Counted from the stretch's first letter, positions 51,040 through 59,241 are shown. The stretch is DNA of 64,000 nt from Micromonospora trifolii (GCF_022229005.1 NZ_JAKKFD010000017.1:141094-205093); one strand, 5' to 3'. Numbers and translations are program-made. The notes: a model not told the origin generated them from the sequence alone.

Positions 51040-52260
51040 TCAGCGGCCCGCCGGACCGGCTCCAACCGTTCCGCGCGGTGGGGGCACGGTTGCCGCCTCG
51101 TCGTGCGGTGCCGACCGGCGGCGGGACGTGGCCACCACCACGGCGGTCAGGCAGATCGCCGCGGCGGCCACGAGCGGGGGGCGGGCACCGAGGTGGACGG
51201 CCGCGGCGCCGAGCGGGATCGCGACGACGAGCGGTCCGAACATCGCGGTGTTGGCCGTCGCGGAGACCCGTCCCAGCAGTGCCGACGGCGTGTGGGTCTG
51301 CACGGCGGTCACCGCGGCGACCAGGGTCCAGGGCAGCCCGACGCCGGCCACCACCGCCCCGACGACAGTGGCCGGCCACCACGGCAGGCAGCGCGCCAGG
51401 CAGCCGATCGCGAACAGCGCCGTTCCGGCGACACCGACGGCACCGGCACCTCGTGCCGCGATGAGCCGGCCGACGATCAGGCCACCGAGAAGGGAACCGG
51501 TCCCCTGCGCGCTGGCCAGCACACCCAGGAACGTCGTTGGCAGGCGCAGCTCGGTCACGACGATCGCGTAGATTCCCGCCGTCGTGAAGCCGGACATGGC
51601 GATCGACACCGCGGCGAGCACGACCGGCAGACGTGTCGCTCGCTGTCCGAACAGGACCACCAGTCCGGTACGCGGGCCGCCGCCGCGTTCCGTGCGCCGG
51701 TCGGTCGGCGTCCGGTTCAGGCGAAGGAACGCGTACAGGGTGGCGACCAGGGCGGGCATGGCCGCGCTGAGGACGGCGACAGCGTGGCCGCCCCGCCACG
51801 CGTAGAGGCCGGCCCCGGCCAGGGGAGCGACGAGCTTCATGCCCTCCTGCGCGCTGGAGCGCCACCCGTTGACGTCGCCGAGTTCGGTCGGCGCGAGCGC
51901 CGACGGCAGCAGCGCCGTCTCGCCGGCGTCGATCAGCACGTAGCTGACGCCGTAGGCGCACGAGACGGCGAAGATGAGCCACGTCTGCCCCGGCCCGCGC
52001 ACCGCGAGCAGTGCCAGCAGGGCGGCGGCCAACATGAGGTTGACGGCGATGACCAGCGGCCGCCGGGGTGCCCGGTCGAGCAGACCGCCCAGCCACGGGC
52101 CGGCGAGCACCGGGGCGTACACACAGAGCCCGGCGAGGGCGGCGAGGCTGGTGGAGCCGCTGAGGTCCAGGATCCAGATGCCGGCGACCAGGGACATGGC
52201 GCTGCTGCCGAAGCCGGACAGCAGGGAGATCGCCACGAACAGGCCCGCGTTGCGACGCAT
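51040..52260 (-). CDS. MFS transporter (drug/metabolite exporter type)
   Basis: A 406-aa transporter with twelve predicted membrane helices and the typical SCAYGVSYVLIDAGETALLPSALAPTELGDVNGWRSSAQEG region between helices 3-5 found in MDR-like exporters. The start ATG follows GGAG by 5 bases on the minus strand (GTG 52266 is an alternative). Its promoter has a SoxR/MerR-like palindrome, which suggests induction by a small molecule. Confidence 0.9.
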   Translation of the reverse strand: MRRNAGLFVAISLLSGFGSSAMSLVAGIWILDLSGSTSLAALAGLCVYAPVLAGPWLGGLLDRAPRRPLVIAVNLMLAAALLALLAVRGPGQTWLIFAVSCAYGVSYVLIDAGETALLPSALAPTELGDVNGWRSSAQEGMKLVAPLAGAGLYAWRGGHAVAVLSAAMPALVATLYAFLRLNRTPTDRRTERGGGPRTGLVVLFGQRATRLPVVLAAVSIAMSGFTTAGIYAIVVTELRLPTTFLGVLASAQGTGSLLGGLIVGRLIAARGAGAVGVAGTALFAIGCLARCLPWWPATVVGAVVAGVGLPWTLVAAVTAVQTHTPSALLGRVSATANTAMFGPLVVAIPLGAAAVHLGARPPLVAAAAICLTAVVVATSRRRSAPHDEAATVPPPRGTVGAGPAGR

Positions 52261-52293
52261 GAGCACTCCGAGGTGAGTCGAGGTGACTCATAT

Positions 52294-52307
52294 CCTCAAG
52301 CTTGAGC
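52294..52307. promoter_or_regulatory. CCTCAAG-CTTGAGC palindrome in the MFS promoter
   Basis: The palindrome CTCAAGCTTGAG (52295-52306) lies 35 bp upstream of the MFS start. Half-site CCTCAAG matches the arm of SoxR-type MerR sites, but the four central bases are missing (no TTAA), so a different regulator may bind. A direct repeat GAGTCACCTC/GACTCACCTC occurs next to it on the minus strand. Confidence 0.4.
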
Positions 52308-52334
52308 AGAACGCAGGCAATGCCGCTGCGCATC

Positions 52335-52351
52335 GTCAACGATTCGTTGAC
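52335..52351. promoter_or_regulatory. Inverted repeat GTCAAC-N5-GTTGAC over the HTH gene end
   Basis: A perfect 6-bp inverted repeat with a 5-base spacer, overlapping the stop codon of the HTH gene. It resembles the site in front of the gene and may be an operator or, less likely, a weak terminator. Confidence 0.4.
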
Positions 52352-52815
52352 AGGGCGATGTCGATCTTCACCGCGGCGGTCCGGGCGGGCGGGGGCAGTC
52401 GCTCACCCGCTTCGACGAGGTCGGTGGCGAGGTGCACTGCCAACGCGTGCAACGAGCCCGGGGCGGCGTCCAGTGCGGCGTCCACGGTGCTCCGCACGAG
52501 TGCCGCTCGACGGAATCGGTTGTCCCACCGCTGATCGGCGCCGATCCACCGGCCGAGGTCGGCCACCGCCGCCCGCAACGCCGTGATCTGCGAAGGCAAC
52601 CGGAGGTCGAGCTGCTGCCGCCGCGACCACCGCGCCGCCACCAGCCGCTGTCGACGCTGCTCGGCGGCCTGCCGGCTGCCGAGGCCGAGTGCCGTCGCGA
52701 TCTGGGCCCACGTCGCACCGTCGTGGCGCGCGCGGTCGATGGTCTCCAGCTCCTGCTCGTCCAGGCGGGCGCGGGTAGCGCGAACCTCTGCCAGCCGAGC
52801 CAGCTCCGACGTCAT
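52336..52815 (-). CDS. HTH-domain protein of the HSP18 transcriptional-regulator type
   Basis: A 159-aa protein with an N-terminal HTH: RARLDEQELETIDRARHDGATWAQIATALGLGSRQAAEQRRQRLVAAR (residues 15-62), then a helical region ending near ALSTNR. Such proteins sit next to hsp18 in Micromonosporaceae and are named HSP18 transcriptional regulators; there is no hsp18 here that I can see. Palindromes TGTCAA-N7-TTGACA in front of it and GTCAAC-N5-GTTGAC at its end suggest autorepression. It starts 10 bases after the GNAT stop. Confidence 0.75.
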   Translation of the reverse strand: MTSELARLAEVRATRARLDEQELETIDRARHDGATWAQIATALGLGSRQAAEQRRQRLVAARWSRRQQLDLRLPSQITALRAAVADLGRWIGADQRWDNRFRRAALVRSTVDAALDAAPGSLHALAVHLATDLVEAGERLPPPARTAAVKIDIALSTNR

Positions 52816-52816
52816 C

Positions 52817-52835
52817 TGTCAACGTTACATTGACA
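52817..52835. promoter_or_regulatory. Inverted repeat TGTCAA-N7-TTGACA upstream of the HTH gene
   Basis: A perfect 6-bp inverted repeat with a 7-base spacer lies at the end of the GNAT gene and 2 bases from the HTH gene start. TTGACA on the minus strand could also serve as a -35 element, so binding would block the promoter. Confidence 0.45.
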
Positions 52836-53298
52836 CCGTCGGGGCCGCGGCGGTGATCGTCAGGGCTGGGCGGACCATGAACACGTCCACCGGATCCTCG
52901 GTGTCGACTGTGAAGCCGTTCCGCTCGTACAGCCGCCGGGCCGGGCTGCCCCGCAGCACGTTCAGCCGCACCAGCGTGCCGGCGCTGTCGCACCGGTCCA
53001 GCAACTCGCGCAGCACTGCCGTGCCGATGCCACTGCCCTGTAGCCGCGGGGCCAGGTAGAAGTGCTCCAGCCAGTGGGCGTCCGCGCCGGGCCGCAGCGC
53101 CACGCAGCCGGCGAACGCGCCGCCCACCTCGACAACCCAGGTGTACGCCGGTGCGAAACCGTCCCGCAGGCGCTGCCGCACCCGCTGTTCGTCGTATCGC
53201 CCGAGCCGCTCCAGATCGGCCCGCAGCACCACAGCCCGCAACTCGGCCACCGCGTCGACGTCCGCCGCCGAGGCCGGCCGAAGTTCCCAGTCCGCCAT
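52825..53298 (-). CDS. GNAT-family N-acetyltransferase
   Basis: A 157-aa GNAT. RPASAADVDAVAELRAVVLR starts the fold, FAGCVALRPGADAHWLEHFYLAPRLQGSGIGTAVLRELL (about 75-113) includes the acetyl-CoA loop (QGSGIG), and LNVLRGSPARRLYERNGF the last helix. The substrate is unknown. The ATG at 53298 gives the usual N-terminus; there is no clear ribosome-binding site. It starts 10 bases after the TetR stop, so the TetR-GNAT-HTH genes may form one unit. Confidence 0.85.
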   Translation of the reverse strand: MADWELRPASAADVDAVAELRAVVLRADLERLGRYDEQRVRQRLRDGFAPAYTWVVEVGGAFAGCVALRPGADAHWLEHFYLAPRLQGSGIGTAVLRELLDRCDSAGTLVRLNVLRGSPARRLYERNGFTVDTEDPVDVFMVRPALTITAAAPTVSM

Positions 53299-53308
53299 GA
53301 TCAATAAG

Positions 53309-53938
53309 TTATCGCGGCCCGGCGCCCTGCTGTTGGCGCAGCCCCGCGACGAGGAGTTCGACAATGCGACGCGCGTCGTAGCGGGGTTCGCCGGCGCCGA
53401 TGCAGAGATTGCCGACGCCGCGCAGCAGCTCGAAGGCCGTCACGTCGGGGCGGATCTCGCCGGCCGCGGCAGCGGCGTCGAGCAGTTGGGCGCACACCGG
53501 CACGAGGCGGTCCAGGAAGTAGGCGTGCAGCGTCTCGAAGGCCACGTTGTCGGACTGAAGCGCCTCGGCGAGGCCGTGCTTCGTGACCAGGAAGTCGACG
53601 AAGAGGTTGATCCACTGGGCGAGGGCGGCGTGCGGTGTACTGCTGTCGGCCAGCAGGGTCGGGCCCGCCTCCGCGCACGCCTCGACCTGGTGCCGGTAGA
53701 CGGCGACGATGAGATCGGCGCGGGTCGGGAAGTGGCGGTAGATGGTGCCCACACCGACGCCGGCCCGGGCGGCGATGTCCCGTACGGGCGCGTCCACGCC
53801 CGAGGACACGAAGGCCGAGGCGGCGGCGTCCAGCAGCGTGGCCTCGTTGCGCCGGGCGTCGGCCCGCTTCCGTGGGGTAGGCCTCCCTGATCCGCTGTCG
53901 ATGTCGGTCACCGCGCCGTTACCCCCGTCACTTGGCAA
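53309..53938 (-). CDS. TetR-family transcriptional repressor
   Basis: A 209-aa TetR. HTH at residues about 24-70 (KRADARRNEATLLDAAASAFVSSGVDAPVRDIAARAGVGVGTIYRHFPTRADLI); the C-terminal ligand domain follows with SETR-type length. Its start lies directly at the first of two perfect palindromes, and the aldo/keto reductase gene runs divergently, so it probably represses both itself and that enzyme. Confidence 0.9.
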   Translation of the reverse strand: MPSDGGNGAVTDIDSGSGRPTPRKRADARRNEATLLDAAASAFVSSGVDAPVRDIAARAGVGVGTIYRHFPTRADLIVAVYRHQVEACAEAGPTLLADSSTPHAALAQWINLFVDFLVTKHGLAEALQSDNVAFETLHAYFLDRLVPVCAQLLDAAAAAGEIRPDVTAFELLRGVGNLCIGAGEPRYDARRIVELLVAGLRQQQGAGPR

Positions 53939-53982
53939 ACGGAACGTTGTTCCGTATCGTTCTTAACGGAACGTGGTTCCAC
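53939..53982. promoter_or_regulatory. Two TetR operators ACGGAAC-N3-GTTCCGT and ACGGAAC-N3-GTTCC
   Basis: A perfect 7-bp arm palindrome at 53939-53955 and a perfect 5-bp arm copy (GGAAC-GTG-GTTCC) at 53968-53980 are spaced 27 bp centre to centre, in the 106-bp divergent spacer between the TetR and aldo/keto reductase genes. Shared half site GGAAC points to one protein, most likely the adjacent TetR. Confidence 0.85.
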
Positions 53983-54044
53983 TTACTTCAGGATGCCAGA
54001 GCGAGTGGGCCAGTGTCACCTCACCCTTTCGTGGAGGAACAGCC

Positions 54045-55064
54045 ATGCAGTACCGCACCCTGGGGCGCACCGGCGTCCAGGTCAGCACCCTCGTGCTCGG
54101 CGCGATGAACTTCGGCAAACTGGGTCACACCACCCAGGGCGAGACGACGGCGATCGTCGACGCCGCGCTGGACGCCGGAATCAACCTGATCGACACCGCC
54201 GACATGTACAGCCAGGGCGAGTCGGAGCAACTGGTCGGCAAGGCCATCGCCGGCCGCCGCGACGACATCGTGCTGGCCACCAAGGCCGGCATGCCGATGG
54301 GCGACGAGCGCAATCAGCGGGGCGCCTCGCGCCGCTGGCTGGTCACCGAGTTGGACAACAGCCTGCGCCGCCTCGGCGTCGACCACGTCGACCTCTACCA
54401 GATCCACCGGTGGGACCGAACCACCAGCGACGAGGAGACCCTGTCGGCGCTGACCGACCTGCAACGGGCCGGAAAGATCCGCTACTTCGGCTCCTCGACC
54501 TTCCCCGCGTACCGCATCGTGCAGGCCGAGTGGGCCGCGCGGGAGCACCGCCTGAGCCGTTACGTCACCGAGCAGCCCAGCTACTCGATCCTGCAACGGG
54601 GAATCGAGGCCCACGTCCTGCCCGTGACCGAGCAGTACGGGCTCGGCGTGCTCGCCTGGAGCCCGCTCGCCTCGGGCTGGCTCTCCGGTGCGGTCCGCGC
54701 CGGCCGGGAGATCACCACCAGCCGTTCGGCGCTCCTGCCCGCCCGCTTCGACCTCAGCATCCCGGCCAACCAGGCCCGGCTCGACGCCGTCGAGCAGCTG
54801 GCCACTGTCGCCGACGAGGCGGGGCTCACCCTGATCCAGCTCGCCCTCGGGTTCGTCACCGCGCACCCGGCCGTTACCAGCGCGATCATCGGCCCCCGCA
54901 CCATCGACCACCTGCACGCCCAGCTCGCCGCTGCGGACACCGTGCTCCCGAGCGACGTGCTCGACGCGATCGACGCGATCGTCGCACCCGGGGTCGACCT
55001 CGCCGCGGCCGAAAAGTTCGACACCCCGCCAGCCCTGCTCGACCCGGCGCAGCGGCGTCGTTGA
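54045..55064 (+). CDS. Aldo/keto reductase
   Basis: A 339-aa AKR. YRTLGRTGVQVSTLVLGAMNFGK (start), LIDTADMYSQGESEQLVGKAI (catalytic Asp-Tyr, near 55-62), VLATKAG (catalytic Lys near 86) and YQIHRWDR (catalytic His) are all present, and the barrel ends with TSAIIGPRTIDHLHAQL, the NADPH-binding element. It reduces aldehydes or ketones of unknown identity. The start is supported by GGAGG at 54033. Divergent TetR with two operators controls it; such inducible AKRs often detoxify xenobiotics. Confidence 0.9.
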   Translation: MQYRTLGRTGVQVSTLVLGAMNFGKLGHTTQGETTAIVDAALDAGINLIDTADMYSQGESEQLVGKAIAGRRDDIVLATKAGMPMGDERNQRGASRRWLVTELDNSLRRLGVDHVDLYQIHRWDRTTSDEETLSALTDLQRAGKIRYFGSSTFPAYRIVQAEWAAREHRLSRYVTEQPSYSILQRGIEAHVLPVTEQYGLGVLAWSPLASGWLSGAVRAGREITTSRSALLPARFDLSIPANQARLDAVEQLATVADEAGLTLIQLALGFVTAHPAVTSAIIGPRTIDHLHAQLAAADTVLPSDVLDAIDAIVAPGVDLAAAEKFDTPPALLDPAQRRR

Positions 55065-55112
55065 GCATTCGGATGCGGTGGTCCGCGCCGCTGGTCACCT
55101 AGGATGTGACTC

Positions 55113-55667
55113 ATGAGCGCTGAGGCTGTCGGCATGCACATGCCCGCCGTTGTGACGCTCGACGATGTGGCAGCGATGAACGCCGCCGACCCGAACGGTC
55201 ACCGCTACGAGACCAGCCCCGAGGGGGTCCTGTCGGTCATGCCGCCGCCCGATTCGGAACATGCCATGATCGCCAGTCGCCTCTTCGCCTGGTTGATCGT
55301 GGCGGGTTGGCCCGCCGAGCAGGTGCTTCAGGCAGTCGGTGTGCGCATCTCCGGACCGGACGGTGACGGTGGCCGCATCCCCGATGTGAGCGTCTGGCGT
55401 AAGCCACCGTCCCGCAGCGTCTGGGCCGCGGTTGCCGACGTCGTACTCGTCGTGGAGATCGTCTCGCCGGGCTCGGAGGCGATGGACTCCGTGACCAAGG
55501 TCCGCGAGTACGCGTCGGCGGGGATCCCGCAGTACTGGGTGGTCGATCGGGACGGCGCGCAGACGGTCACCCTGCACCGGCTGAGCGGGGACGGCAGCTA
55601 CGAGACGCGGGCGCGGATGCCGCTGGCCTGGCTGCTCCAGACCGCCCCCGCCGACCATCTCGACTGA
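55113..55667 (+). CDS. Uma2-family PD-(D/E)XK nuclease-like protein
   Basis: A 184-aa Uma2 protein. RIPDVSVW near residues 88-95 gives the catalytic Asp, VVLVVEIVSPGSEAMDSVTKVREYASAGIPQYWVVDRD near 110-150 the rest (Glu, Lys and Glu). Uma2 proteins are abundant in cyanobacteria and actinomycetes, probably nucleases without a clear role. The gene stands alone between the AKR and a methyltransferase. It has no ribosome-binding site of note. Confidence 0.85.
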   Translation: MSAEAVGMHMPAVVTLDDVAAMNAADPNGHRYETSPEGVLSVMPPPDSEHAMIASRLFAWLIVAGWPAEQVLQAVGVRISGPDGDGGRIPDVSVWRKPPSRSVWAAVADVVLVVEIVSPGSEAMDSVTKVREYASAGIPQYWVVDRDGAQTVTLHRLSGDGSYETRARMPLAWLLQTAPADHLD

Positions 55668-55708
55668 ACACCAGCATCGACAGCCCTGGCCTGTCGTATC
55701 GTTCCGGC

Positions 55709-56503
55709 ATGACGCAGCCGGTGTGGGCGAACGGTGACGCGTACGAGGCGTACGTGGGTCGGTGGAGCCGCCTGGTCGCTGTGGAGTTCCTGCGCGGGTT
55801 GGCAGTGCCGCCGGGGCGGCACTGGCTCGATGTGGGCTGCGGCACCGGGGCGCTGACCTCGACGATCCTCACCCACGACGATCCCGTCGGGATAACCGGC
55901 GTCGACCCGTCGGAGGGTTTCGTCGCTGTCGCGCGTACCCGGGTCACCGACCCCCGGGCGGCCTTCCAGGTCGGTGACGCCCGGGCGTTGCCGCTGTCCG
56001 ATCGTGTCGCGGACGTGGTGGTCAGCGGATTGACGCTCAACTTCGTGCCGGAGCCCGCGCGGGCGGTGGCGGAGTTCGCCCGGGTGGTCCGGCCGGCCGG
56101 GGCGGTGGCCGCCTACGTCTGGGACTACGCCGAGGGAATGGCGATGATGCGGCACTTCTGGGCCGCCGCCGCACAGCTCGACACGGCCTCGTCGAAGCTG
56201 GACGAAGGGAACCGCACCACTGTGTGTCAGCCCGACGCGCTCCGCGCGCTGTGGGAGGGGGCCGGGTTGCGGGACGTGTCGGTCTGGCCGGTCGACGTAC
56301 CGACGACCTTCACCGACTTCGCCGACTACTGGACACCGTTCCTCGGCGGTCAGGGGTCCGCGCCGGGATACGTCGCGACGTTGGCCGAATCCGACCGGGC
56401 CGCACTGCGGGAGTTGCTGGCGACCCGGCTGCCGATCGAGCCGGACGGGTCGATCCGACTCACCGCGCGGGCCTGGGCCGTGCGGGGCACGCCGCCCGAG
56501 TAG
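55709..56503 (+). CDS. Class I SAM-dependent methyltransferase
   Basis: A 264-aa methyltransferase. WLDVGCGTGALTSTI near residue 45 is the SAM-binding loop, DPSEGFVAVAR and VGDARALPLSDRVADVVVSGLTLNFVP complete the Rossmann core. The C-terminal helices vary, so the substrate is not predictable; small aromatic or amine substrates are common. An unrelated intergenic gap follows. Confidence 0.9.
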   Translation: MTQPVWANGDAYEAYVGRWSRLVAVEFLRGLAVPPGRHWLDVGCGTGALTSTILTHDDPVGITGVDPSEGFVAVARTRVTDPRAAFQVGDARALPLSDRVADVVVSGLTLNFVPEPARAVAEFARVVRPAGAVAAYVWDYAEGMAMMRHFWAAAAQLDTASSKLDEGNRTTVCQPDALRALWEGAGLRDVSVWPVDVPTTFTDFADYWTPFLGGQGSAPGYVATLAESDRAALRELLATRLPIEPDGSIRLTARAWAVRGTPPE

Positions 56504-56946
56504 CCGTCGCGCCGGGCTCTTCCCGGCCCTTGTCGCAATTCGGACAAGACGGTAAAGCCCCTGGTAGAGCACCCTTGGGGCAGGTGGAGGTAGACGGGTG
56601 GCGGGCCACATCCCGATCCTCCGGACCGGCGGGGACAACATCGTCCGCGCCGGTGCCGCCCTCACCCAGCCCGGCCTCGAAGCCGCGGCGGTCACGGCAC
56701 AGCCGCCGTGCCGATCGCGCGTACGACAGGACGTGGCTGTCACCGACACCCCTGCGGGCGCCCGCAGCGGTGCCTCCGCCCATCGGGACAAGGACGTCAG
56801 CACCGCCGGCAGTCAGGCAACGCCGCTCGCCGGTAGTGCCTGCCGTCCCCGTGCCCCGCCGGCCTTTCGCACTGTGGACCCCGCCGGGTCCGACGTCGCT
56901 GAACCGCGCGCCGGAGCCCTGGCGACCGAGCCAGAAAGGGCCCGAC
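56504..56946. other. Spacer of uncertain content (about 440 bp)
   Basis: A frame opening at GTG 56598 gives 134 aa and has GGAGGT 8 bases before it, but the protein is of low complexity, rich in Arg, Pro and Ala, without a domain, and it overlaps the next gene frame; I did not count it as a gene. No RNA gene, repeat or palindrome was seen. Confidence 0.5.
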
Positions 56947-57216
56947 ATGGCCGCTCCCACTGCAACCGCAGCCCTGAACGCATCCGTCTTCGCGCCGGGT
57001 GACCAGATGCTGCTGACCGTCACCTACTCAGACGCCGACACCAAACCGCTGACCGTCACCATCGTGGTCACCGACGCGCAGGGCAACAGCAGCGCGCCGG
57101 TCAAGGTCACGGCGGTCATCGACCCGCTCACAGTGACCGTCACCGACAACTCCGGGCGTACCTGGACCCGGGTCTCCGACAACGGCTCCGTGGCCGTGTA
57201 TCGGTCGGTGGCGTGA
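56947..57216 (+). CDS. Small Ig-like fold protein, 89 aa
   Basis: An 89-aa protein of beta-strand pattern (ASVFAPGDQMLLTVTYSDAD, LTVTIVVTDAQGNSSAPVKVTAVIDPLTVTVTDNSG), resembling one Ig/Big-type surface domain. No signal peptide. The start follows AGAAAGGG, and the stop overlaps the next start (TGATG). It might be a cell-surface or phage-tail-like adhesion module; I cannot identify a family. The pairing with a glycoside hydrolase-like protein is its main clue. Confidence 0.6.
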   Translation: MAAPTATAALNASVFAPGDQMLLTVTYSDADTKPLTVTIVVTDAQGNSSAPVKVTAVIDPLTVTVTDNSGRTWTRVSDNGSVAVYRSVA

Positions 57217-58253
57217 TGGCCCGGGTAACCGTCCAGGTCCGCGACGCCGCCGGCAACACCGCGACGGCCACCGCCGACTACAGCCTGGGCCAACCCGTGC
57301 TCGGCGGCTACTACCTGTCCGGCGGCGCCGACCCGACCGCCGACATGGCCGGCGGCAACTTCCGGTCGCTCACCCAGTACCGCAGCTTCGCCGACGGCTA
57401 CATCTTCCCCGGCTACAACCGGCCCTGGCTGGTCAGCCTGGGCAAGGCCGGGGTGCAGATGAACATGGTCCTGGAGTTGAAGCACTACGGCGCTCCGAAC
57501 AGCGGACAACAGAGCTTCGCGGTGGACGGCACCAGCTACACGGTGCCGGCGCCGACGATGACCATCCAGCAGCGACCCGGCGCGACCTGGCCGAAGGCGT
57601 ACGGGTACGGCCAGGTGCTCAAGGGGCAGTGCGACGGGTTGTTCGCCCGCGCCCTGTCGCAGTACCGGACGCTCGGCTTCGGGGTGAACATCCAGCTCGC
57701 CTCGGAGTTGGACACCGACCACGAGTTCGGCACCACCGAGGACGGCAAGGCGTACACCTGGGCCGAGTCGGACGCTCGGGCGGTGCAGGCGATGACCTAC
57801 ATCCTGACGTGGTTCAAGGCGCGGACGCTGCCGGCCGGGACGACCTTCTCGGTGGGACTGGGCGGCTTCGACCGGGCCTGCTTCCAGCGCACCCACCCGG
57901 AGTCGCTGATGTCCCGCCTTGACTATCTCCAGTGGAACGCGTACGGCACCAACGCCAGCCACACCGCGCTGGCCCGGTTTCGTCGGACCAAGGACTGGGC
58001 GGTGGCCGATCTCGGCCCGGTGGCGCTGTCCCGACCCGTGATCATCGCCGAATGGGGTGTCAGGTCGGCCGAGATCCCGGACCAGGCGGCCTGGATCGCC
58101 ACGGTGCCGGCGGCGATCGCCCAGCTCAACGCGGAGCGTGGGCCAAGGATCGTGCGCACCAACTACTTCAACTCCGGGTGGGGCACCCTGACGCCGAAGG
58201 CGGTCGGGCTGGCAGCGCTCCGCGAGGCGTACGCCAAGCGGCCGTACGTCTGA
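57216..58253 (+). CDS. Glycoside-hydrolase-like protein (GH26-type barrel features)
   Basis: A 345-aa protein without a signal peptide. After an N-terminal Ig-like strand set (VTVQVRDAAGNTATATADYSLGQ), the core has LGGYYLSGGADPTADM, IQLASELDTDHEFGTT near 166 with a possible acid Glu, YLQWNAYGTNASHTA near 230 and VIIAEWGVRSAEI near 268 with a nucleophile-like Glu in the usual PxxIxEWG place. This pattern fits clan GH-A barrels such as GH26. Coupled by overlap to the small Ig-like gene, and lacking export, it may be released by lysis or by a phage-tail-like device. Family assignment is tentative. Confidence 0.65.
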   Translation: MARVTVQVRDAAGNTATATADYSLGQPVLGGYYLSGGADPTADMAGGNFRSLTQYRSFADGYIFPGYNRPWLVSLGKAGVQMNMVLELKHYGAPNSGQQSFAVDGTSYTVPAPTMTIQQRPGATWPKAYGYGQVLKGQCDGLFARALSQYRTLGFGVNIQLASELDTDHEFGTTEDGKAYTWAESDARAVQAMTYILTWFKARTLPAGTTFSVGLGGFDRACFQRTHPESLMSRLDYLQWNAYGTNASHTALARFRRTKDWAVADLGPVALSRPVIIAEWGVRSAEIPDQAAWIATVPAAIAQLNAERGPRIVRTNYFNSGWGTLTPKAVGLAALREAYAKRPYV

Positions 58254-58257
58254 CCGG

Positions 58258-58292
58258 GTTCCGGCGGCTCCGGGCTCCGGGGCCGCCGGGAC
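58258..58292. terminator. Hairpin between convergent genes
   Basis: CCGGCGGC (58261-58268) pairs with 58282-58289, and flanking bases extend the stem with one wobble. It lies 8 bases after the glycoside-hydrolase-like stop and 9 before the convergent SRPBCC stop. Confidence 0.6.
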
Positions 58293-58300
58293 CGCACCGG

Positions 58301-58831
58301 TCAGCCCTCACCGAGCCGTTCGGCGTACGCGTCGCGCAGCTCGGGCCAGCCGAAGTCCCTGGCCTCCGCGCCACGGATCGGGCCGACCGGGTCGCCGTCG
58401 AGCAACCGGTCGGCCACGTCGAGGCAGAGGTGCCAGCCGGCCGCGACCATCGGCAGCATGCCCCGGTCGGCGACTGTGTGCCGCACGATGAGCCGGGTGC
58501 CGCTGCCCAGCGGGCTCAGCTCCCAGCGCAGCAGGTCGTCGCCCCAGGTGTACTCCAGCAGGTGCGGCGGCTCGGCCCGGCGTACCGTCGCCGGGTCCTC
58601 CTGGGTGGTCTCGCCGTCGATGAGGGTGAGCACGGCCGCGCCGGCGGTGCCGAGATCGCGGTCGGCGAGGAACGGCGCCCATTGCGCGAGCTGGGCCGGG
58701 TCGGTCAGTGCCGCCCAGACGGTGGCCGGCGGATGCCGCAGGTCGCGGACGAAGACCAGTGTCGCGCCGCCGTCGGTGGGCTCGGCGCGCACGTCGGCGG
58801 GTGGGCTCGGGCGGAACGCGTCGCGGTCCAT
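58301..58831 (-). CDS. SRPBCC / AHSA1-family protein
   Basis: A 176-aa START-like protein: VFVRDLRHPPATVWAALTDPAQLAQWAPFL near residues 26-55, LLEYTWGDDLLRWELSPLGSGTRLIVRHTV near 90-120. These bind hydrophobic ligands or act as Hsp90-like cochaperones. It abuts the ArsR gene stop-start directly, the standard regulator-partner pair, and so is expressed with it. A low-affinity steroid or aromatic ligand is likely; no direct proof. Confidence 0.85.
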   Translation of the reverse strand: MDRDAFRPSPPADVRAEPTDGGATLVFVRDLRHPPATVWAALTDPAQLAQWAPFLADRDLGTAGAAVLTLIDGETTQEDPATVRRAEPPHLLEYTWGDDLLRWELSPLGSGTRLIVRHTVADRGMLPMVAAGWHLCLDVADRLLDGDPVGPIRGAEARDFGWPELRDAYAERLGEG

Positions 58832-59143
58832 TCACTGCTCCTGACTGTCGAGGTGCCGTTCCAGGGCGTCCAGGTGTCGGACCCAGAGCCGCCGGTACGG
58901 GTCGAGCCAGCCGTCGACGTCCCGCAGCGGGCCGGAGTCGAGGCGGTAGATCCGCTGTCGGGCGGCCGTCCGGCAGGTGACGAAGCCGGCGTCGCGTAGC
59001 ACCCGCAGGTGTTTGGAGACGGCTGGCTGGCTGACCCCGAGCCCGTCGACCAGCTCGCCGACGCTGCGTTCGGCGTCGAGGAGCTGATCGAGGATCCGGC
59101 GCCGGGTGGGCTCGGCGAGGACGGTGAAGGCGTCGGTGGACAC
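58832..59143 (-). CDS. ArsR-family helix-turn-helix regulator
   Basis: A 103-aa ArsR: FTVLAEPTRRRILDQLLDAERSVGELVDGLGVSQPAVSKHLRVLRDAGFVTCRTAARQRIYRLD. The metal-binding cysteines of true metal sensors (ELCVCDL) are absent, so it is a metal-independent ArsR, as in ArsR-AHSA1 pairs. The start is GTG; an AT-rich segment (59152-59190) upstream serves as promoter. Confidence 0.9.
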   Translation of the reverse strand: MSTDAFTVLAEPTRRRILDQLLDAERSVGELVDGLGVSQPAVSKHLRVLRDAGFVTCRTAARQRIYRLDSGPLRDVDGWLDPYRRLWVRHLDALERHLDSQEQ

Positions 59144-59241
59144 CTACCCAATATGCCTCTTGCGTTATATGACTGTCAAAGCATACGACTACCGTTGCCG
59201 TCCCGGCGCGGCACCGCCGGTCGGCTCCCTATGCTCGGATC

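Noticed and set aside
56598..57002. A 134-codon frame with a good GGAGGT before its GTG
   Set aside because: The product is compositionally biased, with no recognisable fold, and overlaps the Ig-like gene start. I left it as uncertain spacer.
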